Shown here: one piece after another, positions 5,918 to 15,870 of the stretch
How the letters are laid out: each line of letters begins with the position of its first letter
How positions within the stretch are numbered: position 1 is the stretch's first letter
NCBI GenBank assembly: GCA_017546025.1
Contig: JAFYYS010000001.1
Coordinates: 1-43,068, forward strand
Length of the DNA: 43,068 bases
Source: Lachnospiraceae bacterium
GTDB taxonomy: Bacteria > Bacillota > Clostridia > Lachnospirales > Lachnospiraceae
Direction: 5' to 3'
Translations under genes and position numbers: made by a program
Notes under the pieces: generated by a model
The model's database searches: none
The model's input: only the letters and a program-made list of their open reading frames with translations
What the model was told of the DNA's origin: nothing

Positions 5918-7834
5918 TTACCGCTTGCCCTTCATAACCTTCTTGTTCTCGTACATTCTGGTGTCGGCGCGGCGGAAGATTGCGCTGTAGTCGTCGCCGA
6001 CATGCTCGCAGCAGTCGGAGAGGCCGGAAGCAACGGAAATCCGGTCAATCAACCGTTTAGAGGGGTCGGTGCGAAGATCTTCCATATGGTCGCGCATCCC
6101 CTTAAGGAGCTCGAAGCGTTGCAGGTAATCGTCATGCACGGCAATTGCGACAAATTCATCGCCGCCGATCCGGAACACCGGGCTGTGCTTGTAGGTGTTA
6201 CAGATCAGCTTGCAGCACTTCTTGATATATTCGTCGCCGGCCTCGTGCCCGAATTCGTCATTGACGGATTTCAGGTTGTTAAGGTCGAAACAGACAACCG
6301 CGAACGGCTCGAAGTCCCCGCCTGCCATCTGCGACTCGAGCTTCTTCACATACCGGTCGTAGGCGGTCCGGTTCTTAACAAGTGTCAGCGAATCCTTCTC
6401 CATCAGCATGGAAAGCTTCGTGTTGAGCGCCGTTAACTGCATGTTGCGGACGTAAGAAATGAGCGATCCGTTGAATCGGCTCTCACATACGTGGAAATAC
6501 CACTCGCGAAGCCAATCGGGGCGGTCGGCCATTACAATGTAGCCGCACACATAGGTTTCAAAGTAAATCGGAACGAAGAAATAAAGATGGTTGACATTGT
6601 CCGCCGTATCGGCATCCGGCAGCAGCTGCGCCGTCGGAATAACGTCAGACGGAAGGAGATTCCCGTCCCGTTTCGCGACAATCGTGTCCATCAGATCGGC
6701 ATATTGATACACAGGATGGTCGGCAATCCCGCCGAGCGAAAAATCAACGACATGCGGATCCATCATGATATAGAAAGTGCCGCCCTCAAGCCCTGACGTG
6801 CGGAAAAGCCGGGTAAGGCGGTCCTTCATGTCATCATAATCGGCCGCCTGCACAATTTCGCGCTCCATCGCCTGAAACCGCTGATCCACGAATTCGTTCA
6901 TGGAGAAATGACGCGGAATTCCCCGCGCTACTGTGCGGCGGTGTACATCGTCCGAACGGCTGTCAAGGCAGCCGCAGCTTTCGCCCGGATGGAAGACACA
7001 GTCAACAAGGAGTTCCTCCTCTACGGCTTCTTTGCGGAAAATGTGATAGAGGAGTTCTGCGGAACGCTCTCCGACGATGTCATAGCACTGGTCAACTGAA
7101 GCAAGGGAAGGATAGAAGTTCTGCCCTTCCTGCTGGAAGTCAAATCCGGTCACAATCGCGCTGTCAGGCTCGAAGCCGCAGTCGGTCATAGCATAGCTGA
7201 CGGTCTCCGCAAGCTGGTCATTCGCGCAGATGTATGCGTCCGAAAGCTTTGCCCCGCTCTTGAATCGGCGTTCGAACTCCTCGGTCACAGGGGTGACTTC
7301 CCAATTCGAATAGAAGATGTTCTCTTCGCCGAACGGCACGCCGTGCGCCAGCGCGGAATCGCGAAGCGCCTGCAGACGGGTGTTGGAGTCTTCATTTTCC
7401 CTTGATCCCGCGACAAATGTGATGTCCCTGACACCGTGTACCTCAATCAGATGGTCGCAGAGCTGACGCATGCCGACGTAGTTGTTGATTCCGAGGTAGT
7501 AAAAGCCGGGATGCCTGAGACCGATGCTGATGACCGGAATGCCGGATTTTTCGAGTTTTGTAATCAGCTGGTTGATTACTTCGGTAAAATTCAACCCGGG
7601 AGCGAACAGAATCGCCGCATCGAAGGTCGAAAGATCCGGCAGGTCGAAGACGGTGCACATGCTCTTCAGTTCGATTTCGGTTGACGAATAAATGGCATGG
7701 GAAATGAAAACATACGTGTCGACGCTGTTTTCATCGAGATGCTTTCGGAGTCCCTCCAAAAAACGGTACGAGTTTTCGTTGTTCCACCCGTTCAGAAATA
7801 CGGCTATTTTTTTCTTGCCGGTTGCTTCCGTCAT
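5918..7834 (-). CDS. Periplasmic-binding-protein-like sensor fused to a GGDEF diguanylate cyclase
   Basis: A 638-residue protein. Residues 8-280 have the LacI/periplasmic-binding-protein fold seen in sugar sensors (KIAVFLNGW, AAILFAPG, IPVISIGLRHPG, DAYICANDQLAETV, DSAIVTGFD). There is no N-terminal DNA-binding helix-turn-helix and no signal peptide or membrane segment. Residues ~310-460 form a linker that may be GAF/PAS-like. Residues ~478-635 are a GGDEF domain with an intact GGDEF signature at 557-561 and FDLNNLKSVNDEFGHEAGDE before it, so it should make cyclic di-GMP. No RxxD inhibitory site precedes GGDEF. The usual DxLTGLxNR is DSLTLVKNR here. The likely role is to couple binding of a small cytoplasmic ligand, possibly a sugar, to c-di-GMP synthesis; the ligand is unknown. 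It is divergent from the ABC exporter. Confidence 0.88.
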   Translation of the reverse strand: MTEATGKKKIAVFLNGWNNENSYRFLEGLRKHLDENSVDTYVFISHAIYSSTEIELKSMCTVFDLPDLSTFDAAILFAPGLNFTEVINQLITKLEKSGIPVISIGLRHPGFYYLGINNYVGMRQLCDHLIEVHGVRDITFVAGSRENEDSNTRLQALRDSALAHGVPFGEENIFYSNWEVTPVTEEFERRFKSGAKLSDAYICANDQLAETVSYAMTDCGFEPDSAIVTGFDFQQEGQNFYPSLASVDQCYDIVGERSAELLYHIFRKEAVEEELLVDCVFHPGESCGCLDSRSDDVHRRTVARGIPRHFSMNEFVDQRFQAMEREIVQAADYDDMKDRLTRLFRTSGLEGGTFYIMMDPHVVDFSLGGIADHPVYQYADLMDTIVAKRDGNLLPSDVIPTAQLLPDADTADNVNHLYFFVPIYFETYVCGYIVMADRPDWLREWYFHVCESRFNGSLISYVRNMQLTALNTKLSMLMEKDSLTLVKNRTAYDRYVKKLESQMAGGDFEPFAVVCFDLNNLKSVNDEFGHEAGDEYIKKCCKLICNTYKHSPVFRIGGDEFVAIAVHDDYLQRFELLKGMRDHMEDLRTDPSKRLIDRISVASGLSDCCEHVGDDYSAIFRRADTRMYENKKVMKGKR

Positions 7835-7890
7835 GTGTATCCCTCCTCACCTGATTCATGTACCCGAATCCGATACATTTTGTAAATTCT

Positions 7891-7899
7891 ATTATAGCA
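7891..7899 (-). promoter_or_regulatory. Extended -10 of the GGDEF gene promoter
   Basis: Minus strand TGC-TATAAT (7891-7899) with only a weak TTTATT-like -35 at 17 bases. It lies about 60 bases before the start codon, which has GGTGAGGAGGG in front of it. Confidence 0.55.
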
Positions 7900-7978
7900 T
7901 TTTTCAAAGGACGAATAAAGGAAAATGAGAAAAAATCGGGGAGCGAAAAACAAATTTGAAAATGTCGGGATTTTTTCC

Positions 7979-8007
7979 TTGACAGGAACGGGGCAAGGGG
8001 GTAGAAT
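7979..8007 (+). promoter_or_regulatory. Promoter of the ABC exporter operon
   Basis: TTGACA (7979-7984), 17-base G-rich spacer, TAGAAT (8002-8007). It lies 33 bases before the GTG start. Confidence 0.75.
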
Positions 8008-8040
8008 GGGCGTAATTTTTCTTCGAGGGGAGGGGATAAA

Positions 8041-9879
8041 GTGAAGAAGGAGAAAAAGAGTCCGGAAATCACGAAGAGACGCGCAGTCGCGAACAATTTC
8101 TTCGCGATGAAGCTGCTGTGGCGCATCTGTCCGTCGCTTGTGGTGCATCAGGGCGTGATGCGGTTCCTCGGCTATTTTGAATGGCTGTTTTACAGCGCGT
8201 TCTTCATGCGTTACATCATCAACGCCATGGACGCCGGAGAAAGCTTCGGGAAGATTTTCCTGTACATTGTCATCGTTGTTGCCGTGTACGGAAGCATGAC
8301 GATTTACGAGAACCTGTTCAGCGGCGCGATTCTTCCGATGGACCGGACCATCGTCAACAAGGGCCTTTATCGGAAGCTGTTCCGAAAGTCGAGAAATGTT
8401 GAGCTTTCCTGCTTTGAGGACAGTGATTTCTACGACAAATACACCCTGGCGATGGAGCAGGCGGACACCCGCGTCATCGGCACGACCGAAGCACTGTTTA
8501 AGACGTTTTTCGGTGCGATTGCGAGCGTGTGCGCATTTGTCTTCATGTATCAGGTCGACAAGCTTTCGGTGCTGTTCATCATCTTTCCGGTCATCGGCAA
8601 TTTCGTGTTTAACCGGAAGATCAGCCAGATCGATTATGTGCGCAACAAGGACATGGCGCCGCATAACCGTAGAATTGCCTACATCAACCGTGTCATGTAC
8701 CTGCCGGAATATGCTAAGGAAATGCGTCTGACAGGCGTTTTCAAGGTCATGCGGCAGCAGTACCGCGACGCGATTCAGGGCGTTTCCGACGTGACGCGAA
8801 AGTACACCAAAAAGGCAATGGTGCTGCACTGGCTGTACGTCATGTTCACGTTCACATTTATCTTCGAAGGGCTTTTGATTTACGGCGCATACCGGACGGT
8901 TGTGAGCCATTCGATGTCACTTGCGGAGCTCGCGGTCATCACGAGCATGATGGTATCGACGACATGGATTCTGATCGGTTTTACCGAGGCGCTGACGCAG
9001 CTCTTTCGGAACGGTCTGTTCGTCGAATACCTGCGCGGATTCCTCGAGTATAAGGAGCGCATTCCGGAGGATTACGCGGGCGACGATCCGGGCACGGAGA
9101 TTAAGAGCATTGAGTTTAAGGACGTGTCATTTTCCTATAAGGACGAGCCGGTCATTTCGCATCTTTCGATGGAATTCAGAGGCGGAAAAACGTACGCTCT
9201 GGTCGGTCACAACGGCGCCGGAAAGACGACGATCATCAAGCTTTTACTTCGCTTTTACGACCCGACCGAGGGCCAGATTCTGTTAAACGGAAGGGACATC
9301 CGCGAGTACGATCTGAAGAAGTACCGGAACCTTTTCGCGACAGCATTTCAGGACCACAGAATGTTCTCGATGACGGTTGCGGAAAATGTGATCATGGGCG
9401 AGCCGATTCCCGCAAACGAGCAGGAAGAGCGCGTGACGGAAGCACTGAAGCTGGCCGGCGCTTACGAGAAGGTACAGACGCTTCCGAAGGGCATCCACAC
9501 GATACTGACACACGAGTTCGACGACGAGGGCGCGGTGCTTTCGGGCGGCGAATTCCAGAAGATTGTCGTGGCGCGTGCGTTCGTCAAGGAGTGCCCGTTC
9601 AAGGTGTTTGACGAGCCGTCGAGCGCGCTTGACCCGATTGCGGAGGGAACGCTTTTCGACAACATTTATAAGACCTGCGAGAAGAATACGCTCGTATTCA
9701 TTTCCCACCGCCTGAGTTCCGTTCAGAATGCGGACTGGGTATACCTGCTTTCAGACGGTACCGTGAAGGAGGCCGGCACACATGACATGCTCATGGAGCA
9801 GAACGGCATCTACGCGGATATGTACAGCAAACAGGCCAGAAACTACCTCGCCATCATGAAGGGAGGTGCTTCTGCATGA
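8041..9879 (+). CDS. ABC exporter half-transporter, subunit 1
   Basis: A 612-residue fused permease-ATPase of the multidrug/lipid exporter type. Residues ~40-340 carry about six membrane helices (ILYIVIVVAVYGS-like, AIASVCAFVFMYQV, VLHWLYVMFTFTFIF). The ATPase part has Walker A GHNGAGKTT near 389-397, signature LSGGEFQKIVVARAF, Walker B FKVFDEPSSALDP, and the switch histidine in FISHRLSS. The start is GTG, placed after GAGGGGAGGGG; no upstream ATG is available after the promoter. The stop overlaps the start of the second half-transporter (ATGA), so the pair very probably forms a heterodimer. The substrate is unknown. No peptidase C39 domain is present, so a bacteriocin role is not indicated. 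Confidence 0.9.
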   Translation: MKKEKKSPEITKRRAVANNFFAMKLLWRICPSLVVHQGVMRFLGYFEWLFYSAFFMRYIINAMDAGESFGKIFLYIVIVVAVYGSMTIYENLFSGAILPMDRTIVNKGLYRKLFRKSRNVELSCFEDSDFYDKYTLAMEQADTRVIGTTEALFKTFFGAIASVCAFVFMYQVDKLSVLFIIFPVIGNFVFNRKISQIDYVRNKDMAPHNRRIAYINRVMYLPEYAKEMRLTGVFKVMRQQYRDAIQGVSDVTRKYTKKAMVLHWLYVMFTFTFIFEGLLIYGAYRTVVSHSMSLAELAVITSMMVSTTWILIGFTEALTQLFRNGLFVEYLRGFLEYKERIPEDYAGDDPGTEIKSIEFKDVSFSYKDEPVISHLSMEFRGGKTYALVGHNGAGKTTIIKLLLRFYDPTEGQILLNGRDIREYDLKKYRNLFATAFQDHRMFSMTVAENVIMGEPIPANEQEERVTEALKLAGAYEKVQTLPKGIHTILTHEFDDEGAVLSGGEFQKIVVARAFVKECPFKVFDEPSSALDPIAEGTLFDNIYKTCEKNTLVFISHRLSSVQNADWVYLLSDGTVKEAGTHDMLMEQNGIYADMYSKQARNYLAIMKGGASA

Positions 9880-11684
9880 AACATGTTTGGAAAAACCAGG
9901 TTTTCCTTTGGAAACTGTGCTTTAAGACATGCCCCTGGTACATGATTTACTTCCTGTACGACGGATTCCGCTACCAGGGAATCATCTTCCTCGAGCATGT
10001 GCTCGGCATCCGCTATGTGCTTCGCTGCGCGGAGTTCCAGGAGCCTTTCTGGAAGCCGCTTTTAGTTATCGGCATCATCCTTTTCGTCAACATGCTGCAG
10101 ATCATTCCGGACGGTTTCTTCATCCACGGATGGACGTACCGGGCAAAGCCGAAGCTTTATAAGGCACTTAAGGAGCAGATGTTCCAAAAGGCGGCCGAGC
10201 TCGACCTTTCCTGCTACGACGACACGAAGTACTACAACGATTTCGTGCTGGCGGTTGCGGAGGCGGAGAGTTCCATAGACCGTTTCCTGTCGATGTGTAA
10301 CGGCATCATGCAGACCCTTACGGTACTGTTCACGACCGGTGTGTTCTATCTCGTGACAAATGCCATGGGTATCGTTTTCGTATTTGTCTCGTTCGTCCTC
10401 CGGTTCCTTGTTTCGAAGGTGCTGAACAAGCTGAATTACAAGGTGCGTCTTGAGGTGAACCCGCTTGAGAGAAAACGTAATTACGTGAGCCGTGTATTCT
10501 ACCTGAACGACTATGCGAAGGAGCTTCGTCTGCACCATGCGGTCGGCGACCGTCTGGAGGAGGAATTTGCCGAGGCGGACGACGCGATTTACAAGGTCGA
10601 GAAGAAGGCAGCCGCAAAGCGTACGCTGCTCGGTTTCACCAGAAACTACCTGGCCGCGGACTTCGTCATGGACGGCCTGTACATTACCTATCTTGTCTAT
10701 CAGGCAGCTGTTTTGAAGACGATTCCGCGAAGCGATGCGGTTGTACTGTTTAACCGTACCGGAAGCCTTCGAAGCAGCATGGCATCCCTCGCGGATATCT
10801 TCCCGATGGCACAGGAGAACAGCCTGTATGTCGACAAAATCCGTGCTTTCCTTGACTATCAGCCGACCATTAAACTCGGCGAGGGGGAGGACGTTCCCGC
10901 GGGCAACGGCACGCTCGAGCTGTCGCATGTCAGCTTCCGCTATAAGGAGGACATGGAGGACACGCTCCGCGACATCAGCCTGACCGTAAAGCCCGGCGAG
11001 CATATCGCCATCGTCGGTTATAACGGCGCGGGTAAGACGACGCTGATCAAGCTTCTGATGCGGCTTTACGACCCGAGCGAGGGCACGATTCAGTACCACG
11101 GCGAGGACATTAAAACGTACCTGCCTGAGAAGTACAGACGGCGCATCGGCGTAGTCTTCCAGGATTACCAGATGTACGGCGCGACGCTTGCGGAAAATGT
11201 CATCATGGGAACCGCCTATACCGCGACCGGCGAATCGAAGGAGGAGCGCGTTGTGAACGCCCTCAACCTTGCCGGTTTCAGCGAGCGGCTGCAGACCCTT
11301 CCGAAGGGCATCGAGACGCAGGTTACGGCCGAGTTCGACAAGGAAGGCGTAAACTTCTCCGGCGGCGAAAGCCAGAAGATTGCCATTTCGAGAGCGTTCT
11401 ACAAAAACGCGGACATCCTGATCATGGACGAGCCGTCGAGCGCGCTCGATCCTTTGGCCGAATACGAACTGAATAAAGCCATGCAGACGGCAGCAGAGGG
11501 CAAGACCGTGTTCTACATCTCGCACCGTCTTTCGACGACCAGGGATGCGGACCGCATTCTGATGCTCGAGCACGGCAGAATCGTCGAGGAAGGCACGCAC
11601 GAAAGCCTGCTTGCCTTGAACGGCCGATATGCCGAAATGTGGCGCGTTCAGGCCGGACGCTATAACAACAAAGTGGTTGTTTAA
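9876..11684 (+). CDS. ABC exporter half-transporter, subunit 2
   Basis: A 602-residue partner of the preceding protein with the same layout: six membrane helices within ~1-320, then an ATPase domain. Walker A is GYNGAGKTT near 380-388, the signature FSGGESQKIAISRAF, Walker B ILIMDEPSSALDP, and the switch FYISHRLSTTRDADRI. Both halves keep a complete set of ATPase motifs and the catalytic glutamate, so neither site looks degenerate. Translation is coupled by a 4-base overlap. A strong terminator follows. The substrate cannot be deduced. The exporter lies divergent from a c-di-GMP-synthesising sensor, which might mean a shared ligand, but that is inference. Confidence 0.9.
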   Translation: MKHVWKNQVFLWKLCFKTCPWYMIYFLYDGFRYQGIIFLEHVLGIRYVLRCAEFQEPFWKPLLVIGIILFVNMLQIIPDGFFIHGWTYRAKPKLYKALKEQMFQKAAELDLSCYDDTKYYNDFVLAVAEAESSIDRFLSMCNGIMQTLTVLFTTGVFYLVTNAMGIVFVFVSFVLRFLVSKVLNKLNYKVRLEVNPLERKRNYVSRVFYLNDYAKELRLHHAVGDRLEEEFAEADDAIYKVEKKAAAKRTLLGFTRNYLAADFVMDGLYITYLVYQAAVLKTIPRSDAVVLFNRTGSLRSSMASLADIFPMAQENSLYVDKIRAFLDYQPTIKLGEGEDVPAGNGTLELSHVSFRYKEDMEDTLRDISLTVKPGEHIAIVGYNGAGKTTLIKLLMRLYDPSEGTIQYHGEDIKTYLPEKYRRRIGVVFQDYQMYGATLAENVIMGTAYTATGESKEERVVNALNLAGFSERLQTLPKGIETQVTAEFDKEGVNFSGGESQKIAISRAFYKNADILIMDEPSSALDPLAEYELNKAMQTAAEGKTVFYISHRLSTTRDADRILMLEHGRIVEEGTHESLLALNGRYAEMWRVQAGRYNNKVVV

Positions 11685-11706
11685 AACCGAAAACCGGACA
11701 CTGAGA

Positions 11707-11756
11707 CAAATGCGACGGAGGAATCTTCGAAAGGAGAGGAATCCGTCGCATTTTCC
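11707..11756 (+). terminator. Terminator of the ABC exporter operon
   Basis: AATGCGACGGA pairs perfectly with TCCGTCGCATT (11709-11719 with 11742-11752) around a 22-base loop, followed by TTTTCC. Confidence 0.8.
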
Positions 11757-11790
11757 TATGTCGAAAAGGGGCTCCGGGAGGATAAATCAG

Positions 11791-11819
11791 TTGCCTTATA
11801 CCGGCAAATGTGGTACAAT
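11791..11819 (+). promoter_or_regulatory. secA operon promoter
   Basis: TTGCCT (11791-11796), 17-base spacer ending TGG, TACAAT (11814-11819). Transcription would start near 11826, giving a leader of about 113 bases. This rules out the in-frame start at 11808. Confidence 0.75.
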
Positions 11820-11939
11820 AATTCAGAATATGGTCTTCTTTTGAAAAGGCCGATTGAATCAGGCGGACAAAGAGCCGGAAAGTTCTTTGAAAACAAGGCT
11901 TTACCGAGGCTTTCACCCCGCCGACGGAGGAGAAACAGA

Positions 11940-14591
11940 ATGGGTATTATCACGAAAATTTTCGGAACGCACAGCGAGCACGAAGTAAAGAGAATCCTGC
12001 CGCTTGTGGACCGAATTGAATCCATGGAACAGGAGTACGAGCAGTTAACGGACGAACAGCTTGCCGCGAAGACTCCCGAGTTCAAGGAAAGACTGAAGAA
12101 CGGAGAGACTCTCGACGACATCCTGCCCGAGGCTTATGCAGCGGTCAGGGAGGCAGCCAAGAGAACGCTCGGACAGCGTGCCTTCCGCGTACAGATCATC
12201 GGCGGCATCATCCTGCATCAGGGCCGTATCGCCGAGATGAAAACCGGTGAAGGTAAGACGCTCGTATCGACCTTCCCCGTATACCTGAACGCATTGAGCG
12301 GTCAGGGCGTGCATGTCGTTACGGTTAACGATTACCTTGCCAAGCGTGACTCGGAGTGGATGGGACAGATTCACCGCTTCCTCGGACTTACGGTCGGCTG
12401 CATCCTGAACCACATGGACAACGACGAGCGCCGCGAGCAGTACGCGTGCGACATCACTTACGGAACGAACAACGAATTCGGTTTCGATTACCTGCGTGAC
12501 AACATGGTCATCTACAAGGAGAAACTCGTTATGAGAGGCCTCCACTACGCGGTAATCGACGAAGTGGACTCGGTTCTCATCGATGAAGCGAGAACCCCTC
12601 TTATCATTTCCGGACAGAGCGGCAAGTCGACCAAGCTTTACGAGGTTTGTGACGTGCTTGTGCGCCAGCTGCAGAAGGGTACCGAAACCGAGCTCAGCAA
12701 GATGGACATCATCATGGGTGAGCAGGCGGTTGAAACCGGTGACTACGTTGTCAACGAAAAGGACCGTAACGTTAACCTTACCGAGCAGGGTGTGAAGAAG
12801 GTTGAGCAGTTCTTCCGGATTGACAACCTTGCCGATGCAGAGAACCTTGAAATCCAGCACAACGTTAACCTCGCCCTGAAGGCGCATAACCTGTTCCAGA
12901 AGGACCACGACTACGTGGTTAAGGACGACGAAGTTCTCATCGTAGATGACTTCACCGGCCGTATTCTTCCGGGCAGAAGATATTCCGACGGTCTGCACCA
13001 GGCCATCGAAGCAAAAGAGCATGTTAAGGTTAAGCGCGAGAGCAAGACGCTCGCGACCATCACCTTCCAGAACTACTTCAACAAATACGATAAGAAGTGC
13101 GGCATGACCGGTACCGCCCAGACCGAGGAACAGGAATTCCGTGAGATCTACGGCATGGACGTTGTTTGTATCCCGACTAACAAGCCGGTTGCCCGTATCG
13201 ACCATGAGGATGCCGTATTCCGTACGAAGAAGGAAAAGCTGAACGCCATCACGGAAGCGGTTGCGGAAGCACATGAGAAAGGTCAGCCCGTACTGGTCGG
13301 TACGATTACGATCGAGGCCTCCGAAATCATCAGCGAAAGCCTCAGAAGAAGAAACATTCCGCATAAAGTACTGAACGCGAAGTTCCATGAAATCGAAGCG
13401 GAAATCATCGCCGAAGCCGGTAAGAAGGGTGCTGTTACGATTGCAACCAACATGGCCGGCCGTGGTACCGATATCCGTCTCGGCGGTCATGTGGACATCC
13501 CTGAGGATGCCGTCATGGATGTGCGTGAGAAGATGCTTGCGGAAGCCGAGGAGCGTGCCAATGAAATCAAGGCGCTCGGCGGTCTTCGCATCATCGGTAC
13601 GGAGCGCCACGAGTCCCGTCGTATTGATAACCAGCTGCGAGGCCGTGCCGGACGTCAGGGTGACCCCGGTGAGTCCCGTTTCTATATTTCGCTTGAAGAC
13701 GATCTGATGCGCCTGTTCGGTTCCGAAAGAATGATGGGACTGTTCAAGACGCTCGGTCTTGACGACGGACAGGAAATCCATCACAAGATGCTTTCAAGAG
13801 CAATCGAGAAGGCACAGAAGAAGATCGAGGACAACAACTTCGGTATTCGTAAGAACCTGATGGAGTACGATAAGGTTAACAACGAGCAGCGTGAAATCAT
13901 CTACGGCGAGCGTTTGAAGGTGCTGAACGGTGAGAACATGCGTGAGAACATCATGACCATGGCCTCGTCTGCTGCCGAGAAGATTGTCCACACATTTACC
14001 AACGACGATGTCGTTCCGGAGGATTGGGACGTTAACGGATTTGCGAACGAGGTTGAGGCCGAGTTCGACATCCCGGCTTCGGAATACACGGCAGCGAAGC
14101 TTGCCGGCATGAAGAGCAAGGATATCCTCAAGAAACTAAAGGACGATATCGAGAAGCGTTATCAGGAGCAGGAAAGCCAGTTCCCGGATGACCAGTTCCG
14201 TGAGATTGAGCGTGTCATGCTGCTTCGTTCCATCGACAGAAAATGGATGCTTCACATCGATGACATGGATCAGCTCAAACAGGGTATCGGCCTGCAGTCC
14301 TTCGGTCAGCGTGACCCAGTTCAGGAATACAAGTTCCAGGGCTACGACATGTTCAACGAGATGACCGATGCCATCGCATCCGATACGGTCCGCGCTCTCA
14401 TGCACATCCGCGTGCAGGAGAAGGTGGAGCGTGAGGAAGTTGCCAAGATCACCGGTACCAACAAGGACGACAGCGCCGCCAAGGAGCCCGTCCGCCGCGC
14501 ATCGAAGAAGATCATGCCGAACGATCCGTGCCCTTGCGGATCCGGCAAAAAGTATAAGTTCTGCTGCATGAAGAAAGATTCCATGAAGTGA
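11940..14591 (+). CDS. secA: Protein translocase motor SecA
   Basis: An 883-residue ATPase that drives preproteins through SecYEG. It starts [19 protein letters not shown] after CGGAGGAG; the open frame runs further upstream but begins before the promoter. Walker A is MKTGEGKT at 100-107 and the DEAD-like box is [21 protein letters not shown]. Helicase motifs include [22 protein letters not shown] and [10 protein letters not shown]. The C-terminus carries the zinc-binding SecB/lipid-interaction motif [13 protein letters not shown] (last ~20 residues). It begins a long co-directional run (secA, prfB, uvrB, uvrA and others). The length is normal for a Firmicutes housekeeping SecA1. Confidence 0.98.
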   Translation: MGIITKIFGTHSEHEVKRILPLVDRIESMEQEYEQLTDEQLAAKTPEFKERLKNGETLDDILPEAYAAVREAAKRTLGQRAFRVQIIGGIILHQGRIAEMKTGEGKTLVSTFPVYLNALSGQGVHVVTVNDYLAKRDSEWMGQIHRFLGLTVGCILNHMDNDERREQYACDITYGTNNEFGFDYLRDNMVIYKEKLVMRGLHYAVIDEVDSVLIDEARTPLIISGQSGKSTKLYEVCDVLVRQLQKGTETELSKMDIIMGEQAVETGDYVVNEKDRNVNLTEQGVKKVEQFFRIDNLADAENLEIQHNVNLALKAHNLFQKDHDYVVKDDEVLIVDDFTGRILPGRRYSDGLHQAIEAKEHVKVKRESKTLATITFQNYFNKYDKKCGMTGTAQTEEQEFREIYGMDVVCIPTNKPVARIDHEDAVFRTKKEKLNAITEAVAEAHEKGQPVLVGTITIEASEIISESLRRRNIPHKVLNAKFHEIEAEIIAEAGKKGAVTIATNMAGRGTDIRLGGHVDIPEDAVMDVREKMLAEAEERANEIKALGGLRIIGTERHESRRIDNQLRGRAGRQGDPGESRFYISLEDDLMRLFGSERMMGLFKTLGLDDGQEIHHKMLSRAIEKAQKKIEDNNFGIRKNLMEYDKVNNEQREIIYGERLKVLNGENMRENIMTMASSAAEKIVHTFTNDDVVPEDWDVNGFANEVEAEFDIPASEYTAAKLAGMKSKDILKKLKDDIEKRYQEQESQFPDDQFREIERVMLLRSIDRKWMLHIDDMDQLKQGIGLQSFGQRDPVQEYKFQGYDMFNEMTDAIASDTVRALMHIRVQEKVEREEVAKITGTNKDDSAAKEPVRRASKKIMPNDPCPCGSGKKYKFCCMKKDSMK

Positions 14592-14665
14592 CGGTAGAAG
14601 AGTGCTGACAGCGCGGCTTTGGCCGCAGAACACGGATTCATTACCGACGACAAGGAGTTAAATGT

Positions 14666-15793
14666 ATGATAGAACTTGATCAGATGAAAGCAACGCTTTC
14701 GGCTTATAAGCAGCCGCTCAAAGAGGTGGGCGACTCGCTGGAGCTGGAGGCGAAAGGAAGAAAGATTGAGGAACTTTCGGGGCTTCTCGAGTCCCCCGGT
14801 TTCTGGGACGATGTCGAGAAGGCACAGAAGATGTCCCGCGAGCTGAACGAGCTCAGACAGACCGTTGAAGGCTATCAGAAGCTGCAGCGGCAGTACGAAG
14901 ACATCGAGGCGCTCATCGAGATGGGATACGAGGAGAACGACCCCGAGATGATTCCCGAGATTCAGGCGGAGCTCGATGACTTTACCGGCACGCTTGACGA
15001 TCTCAGACTGGAGACACTGCTGTCCGGTCCCTATGACAAGGAAAATGCGATCGTCACCCTTCACGCGGGTGCAGGCGGAACGGAAAGCTGCGACTGGGCA
15101 AGCATGCTTTACAGAATGTATCTGAAGTATGCGCAGAAGAAGGGCTACACCGTCGAAACGCTTGACTACCTCGACGGCGACGAAGCCGGCATCAAGGCGG
15201 TTACGTTCCAGGTGAACGGAACGAACGCGTACGGACACTTAAAGAGCGAGCACGGTGTGCACAGACTTGTGCGCCTGAGCCCGTTCAATGCGAACAATAA
15301 GCGGCAGACCTCGTTCGTTTCGTGCGATGTCATGCCCGACATCGAGGACGACCTTGATGTCGAAATCAACGAGAAGGATTTACGGATTGATACGTACCAT
15401 TCAAGCGGTGCGGGCGGTCAGCACATCAATAAAACGTCTTCGGCCATCCGAATCACGCATTTGCCGACAGGAATCGTCGTGCAGTGCCAGAACGAGCGAA
15501 GCCAGTTCCAGAACAAGGACAAGGCGATGCAGATGCTGAAGGCAAAGCTTTACCTGTTGAAGCAGCAGGAAGCGGAGAGCAAGACGGCCGGAATCCGCGG
15601 CGAGACACGCGGCATCGATTTCGGAAGCCAGATCCGTTCCTACGTCCTGCAGCCCTATACGATGGTAAAGGACACACGGACCGGCGTGGAAGTCGGCAAC
15701 GCGCAGAGCGTGCTTGACGGCAACCTCGACCCGTTCATCAACGGTTATCTGAAGTGGTTCGCAACCGGAGCCGGCAAAGAGACCGAGCAGTGA
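14666..15793 (+). CDS. prfB: Peptide chain release factor 2
   Basis: A 375-residue class I release factor that reads UGA and UAA. The stop-recognition tripeptide SPF is at 205-207 and the catalytic GGQ at 250-252 ([16 protein letters not shown]). The start is [11 protein letters not shown], after AAGGAGTTAAATGT. Many prfB genes need a programmed +1 frameshift at an in-frame UGA near codon 25. Here the frame is continuous through [16 protein letters not shown] with no CTTTGA slip site, so RF2 is made without autoregulatory frameshifting. It lies 74 bases after secA, a common Firmicutes pairing, with no terminator between them. Confidence 0.97.
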   Translation: MIELDQMKATLSAYKQPLKEVGDSLELEAKGRKIEELSGLLESPGFWDDVEKAQKMSRELNELRQTVEGYQKLQRQYEDIEALIEMGYEENDPEMIPEIQAELDDFTGTLDDLRLETLLSGPYDKENAIVTLHAGAGGTESCDWASMLYRMYLKYAQKKGYTVETLDYLDGDEAGIKAVTFQVNGTNAYGHLKSEHGVHRLVRLSPFNANNKRQTSFVSCDVMPDIEDDLDVEINEKDLRIDTYHSSGAGGQHINKTSSAIRITHLPTGIVVQCQNERSQFQNKDKAMQMLKAKLYLLKQQEAESKTAGIRGETRGIDFGSQIRSYVLQPYTMVKDTRTGVEVGNAQSVLDGNLDPFINGYLKWFATGAGKETEQ

Positions 15794-15870
15794 GCGGAAG
15801 CGTTCGTGCGGATGGTACGTACGGGGAGAATCTAATCCGCGCGACAGGAAGACAGAAGAGAGGATACATC

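Noticed and set aside
8041-11684. Bacteriocin or lantibiotic export system
   Set aside because: No peptidase C39 domain, precursor peptide or modification enzyme is next to the exporter.
11808-11939. 44 extra in-frame codons in front of secA
   Set aside because: The first codon lies upstream of and inside the predicted -10 box, the peptide does not resemble SecA, and ATG at 11940 has a perfect ribosome site and the family's N-terminus.
12045-13784. 579-codon open frame antisense to secA
   Set aside because: Its product has no family features and no ribosome site. Long antisense frames occur opposite most of the real genes here because of codon bias.
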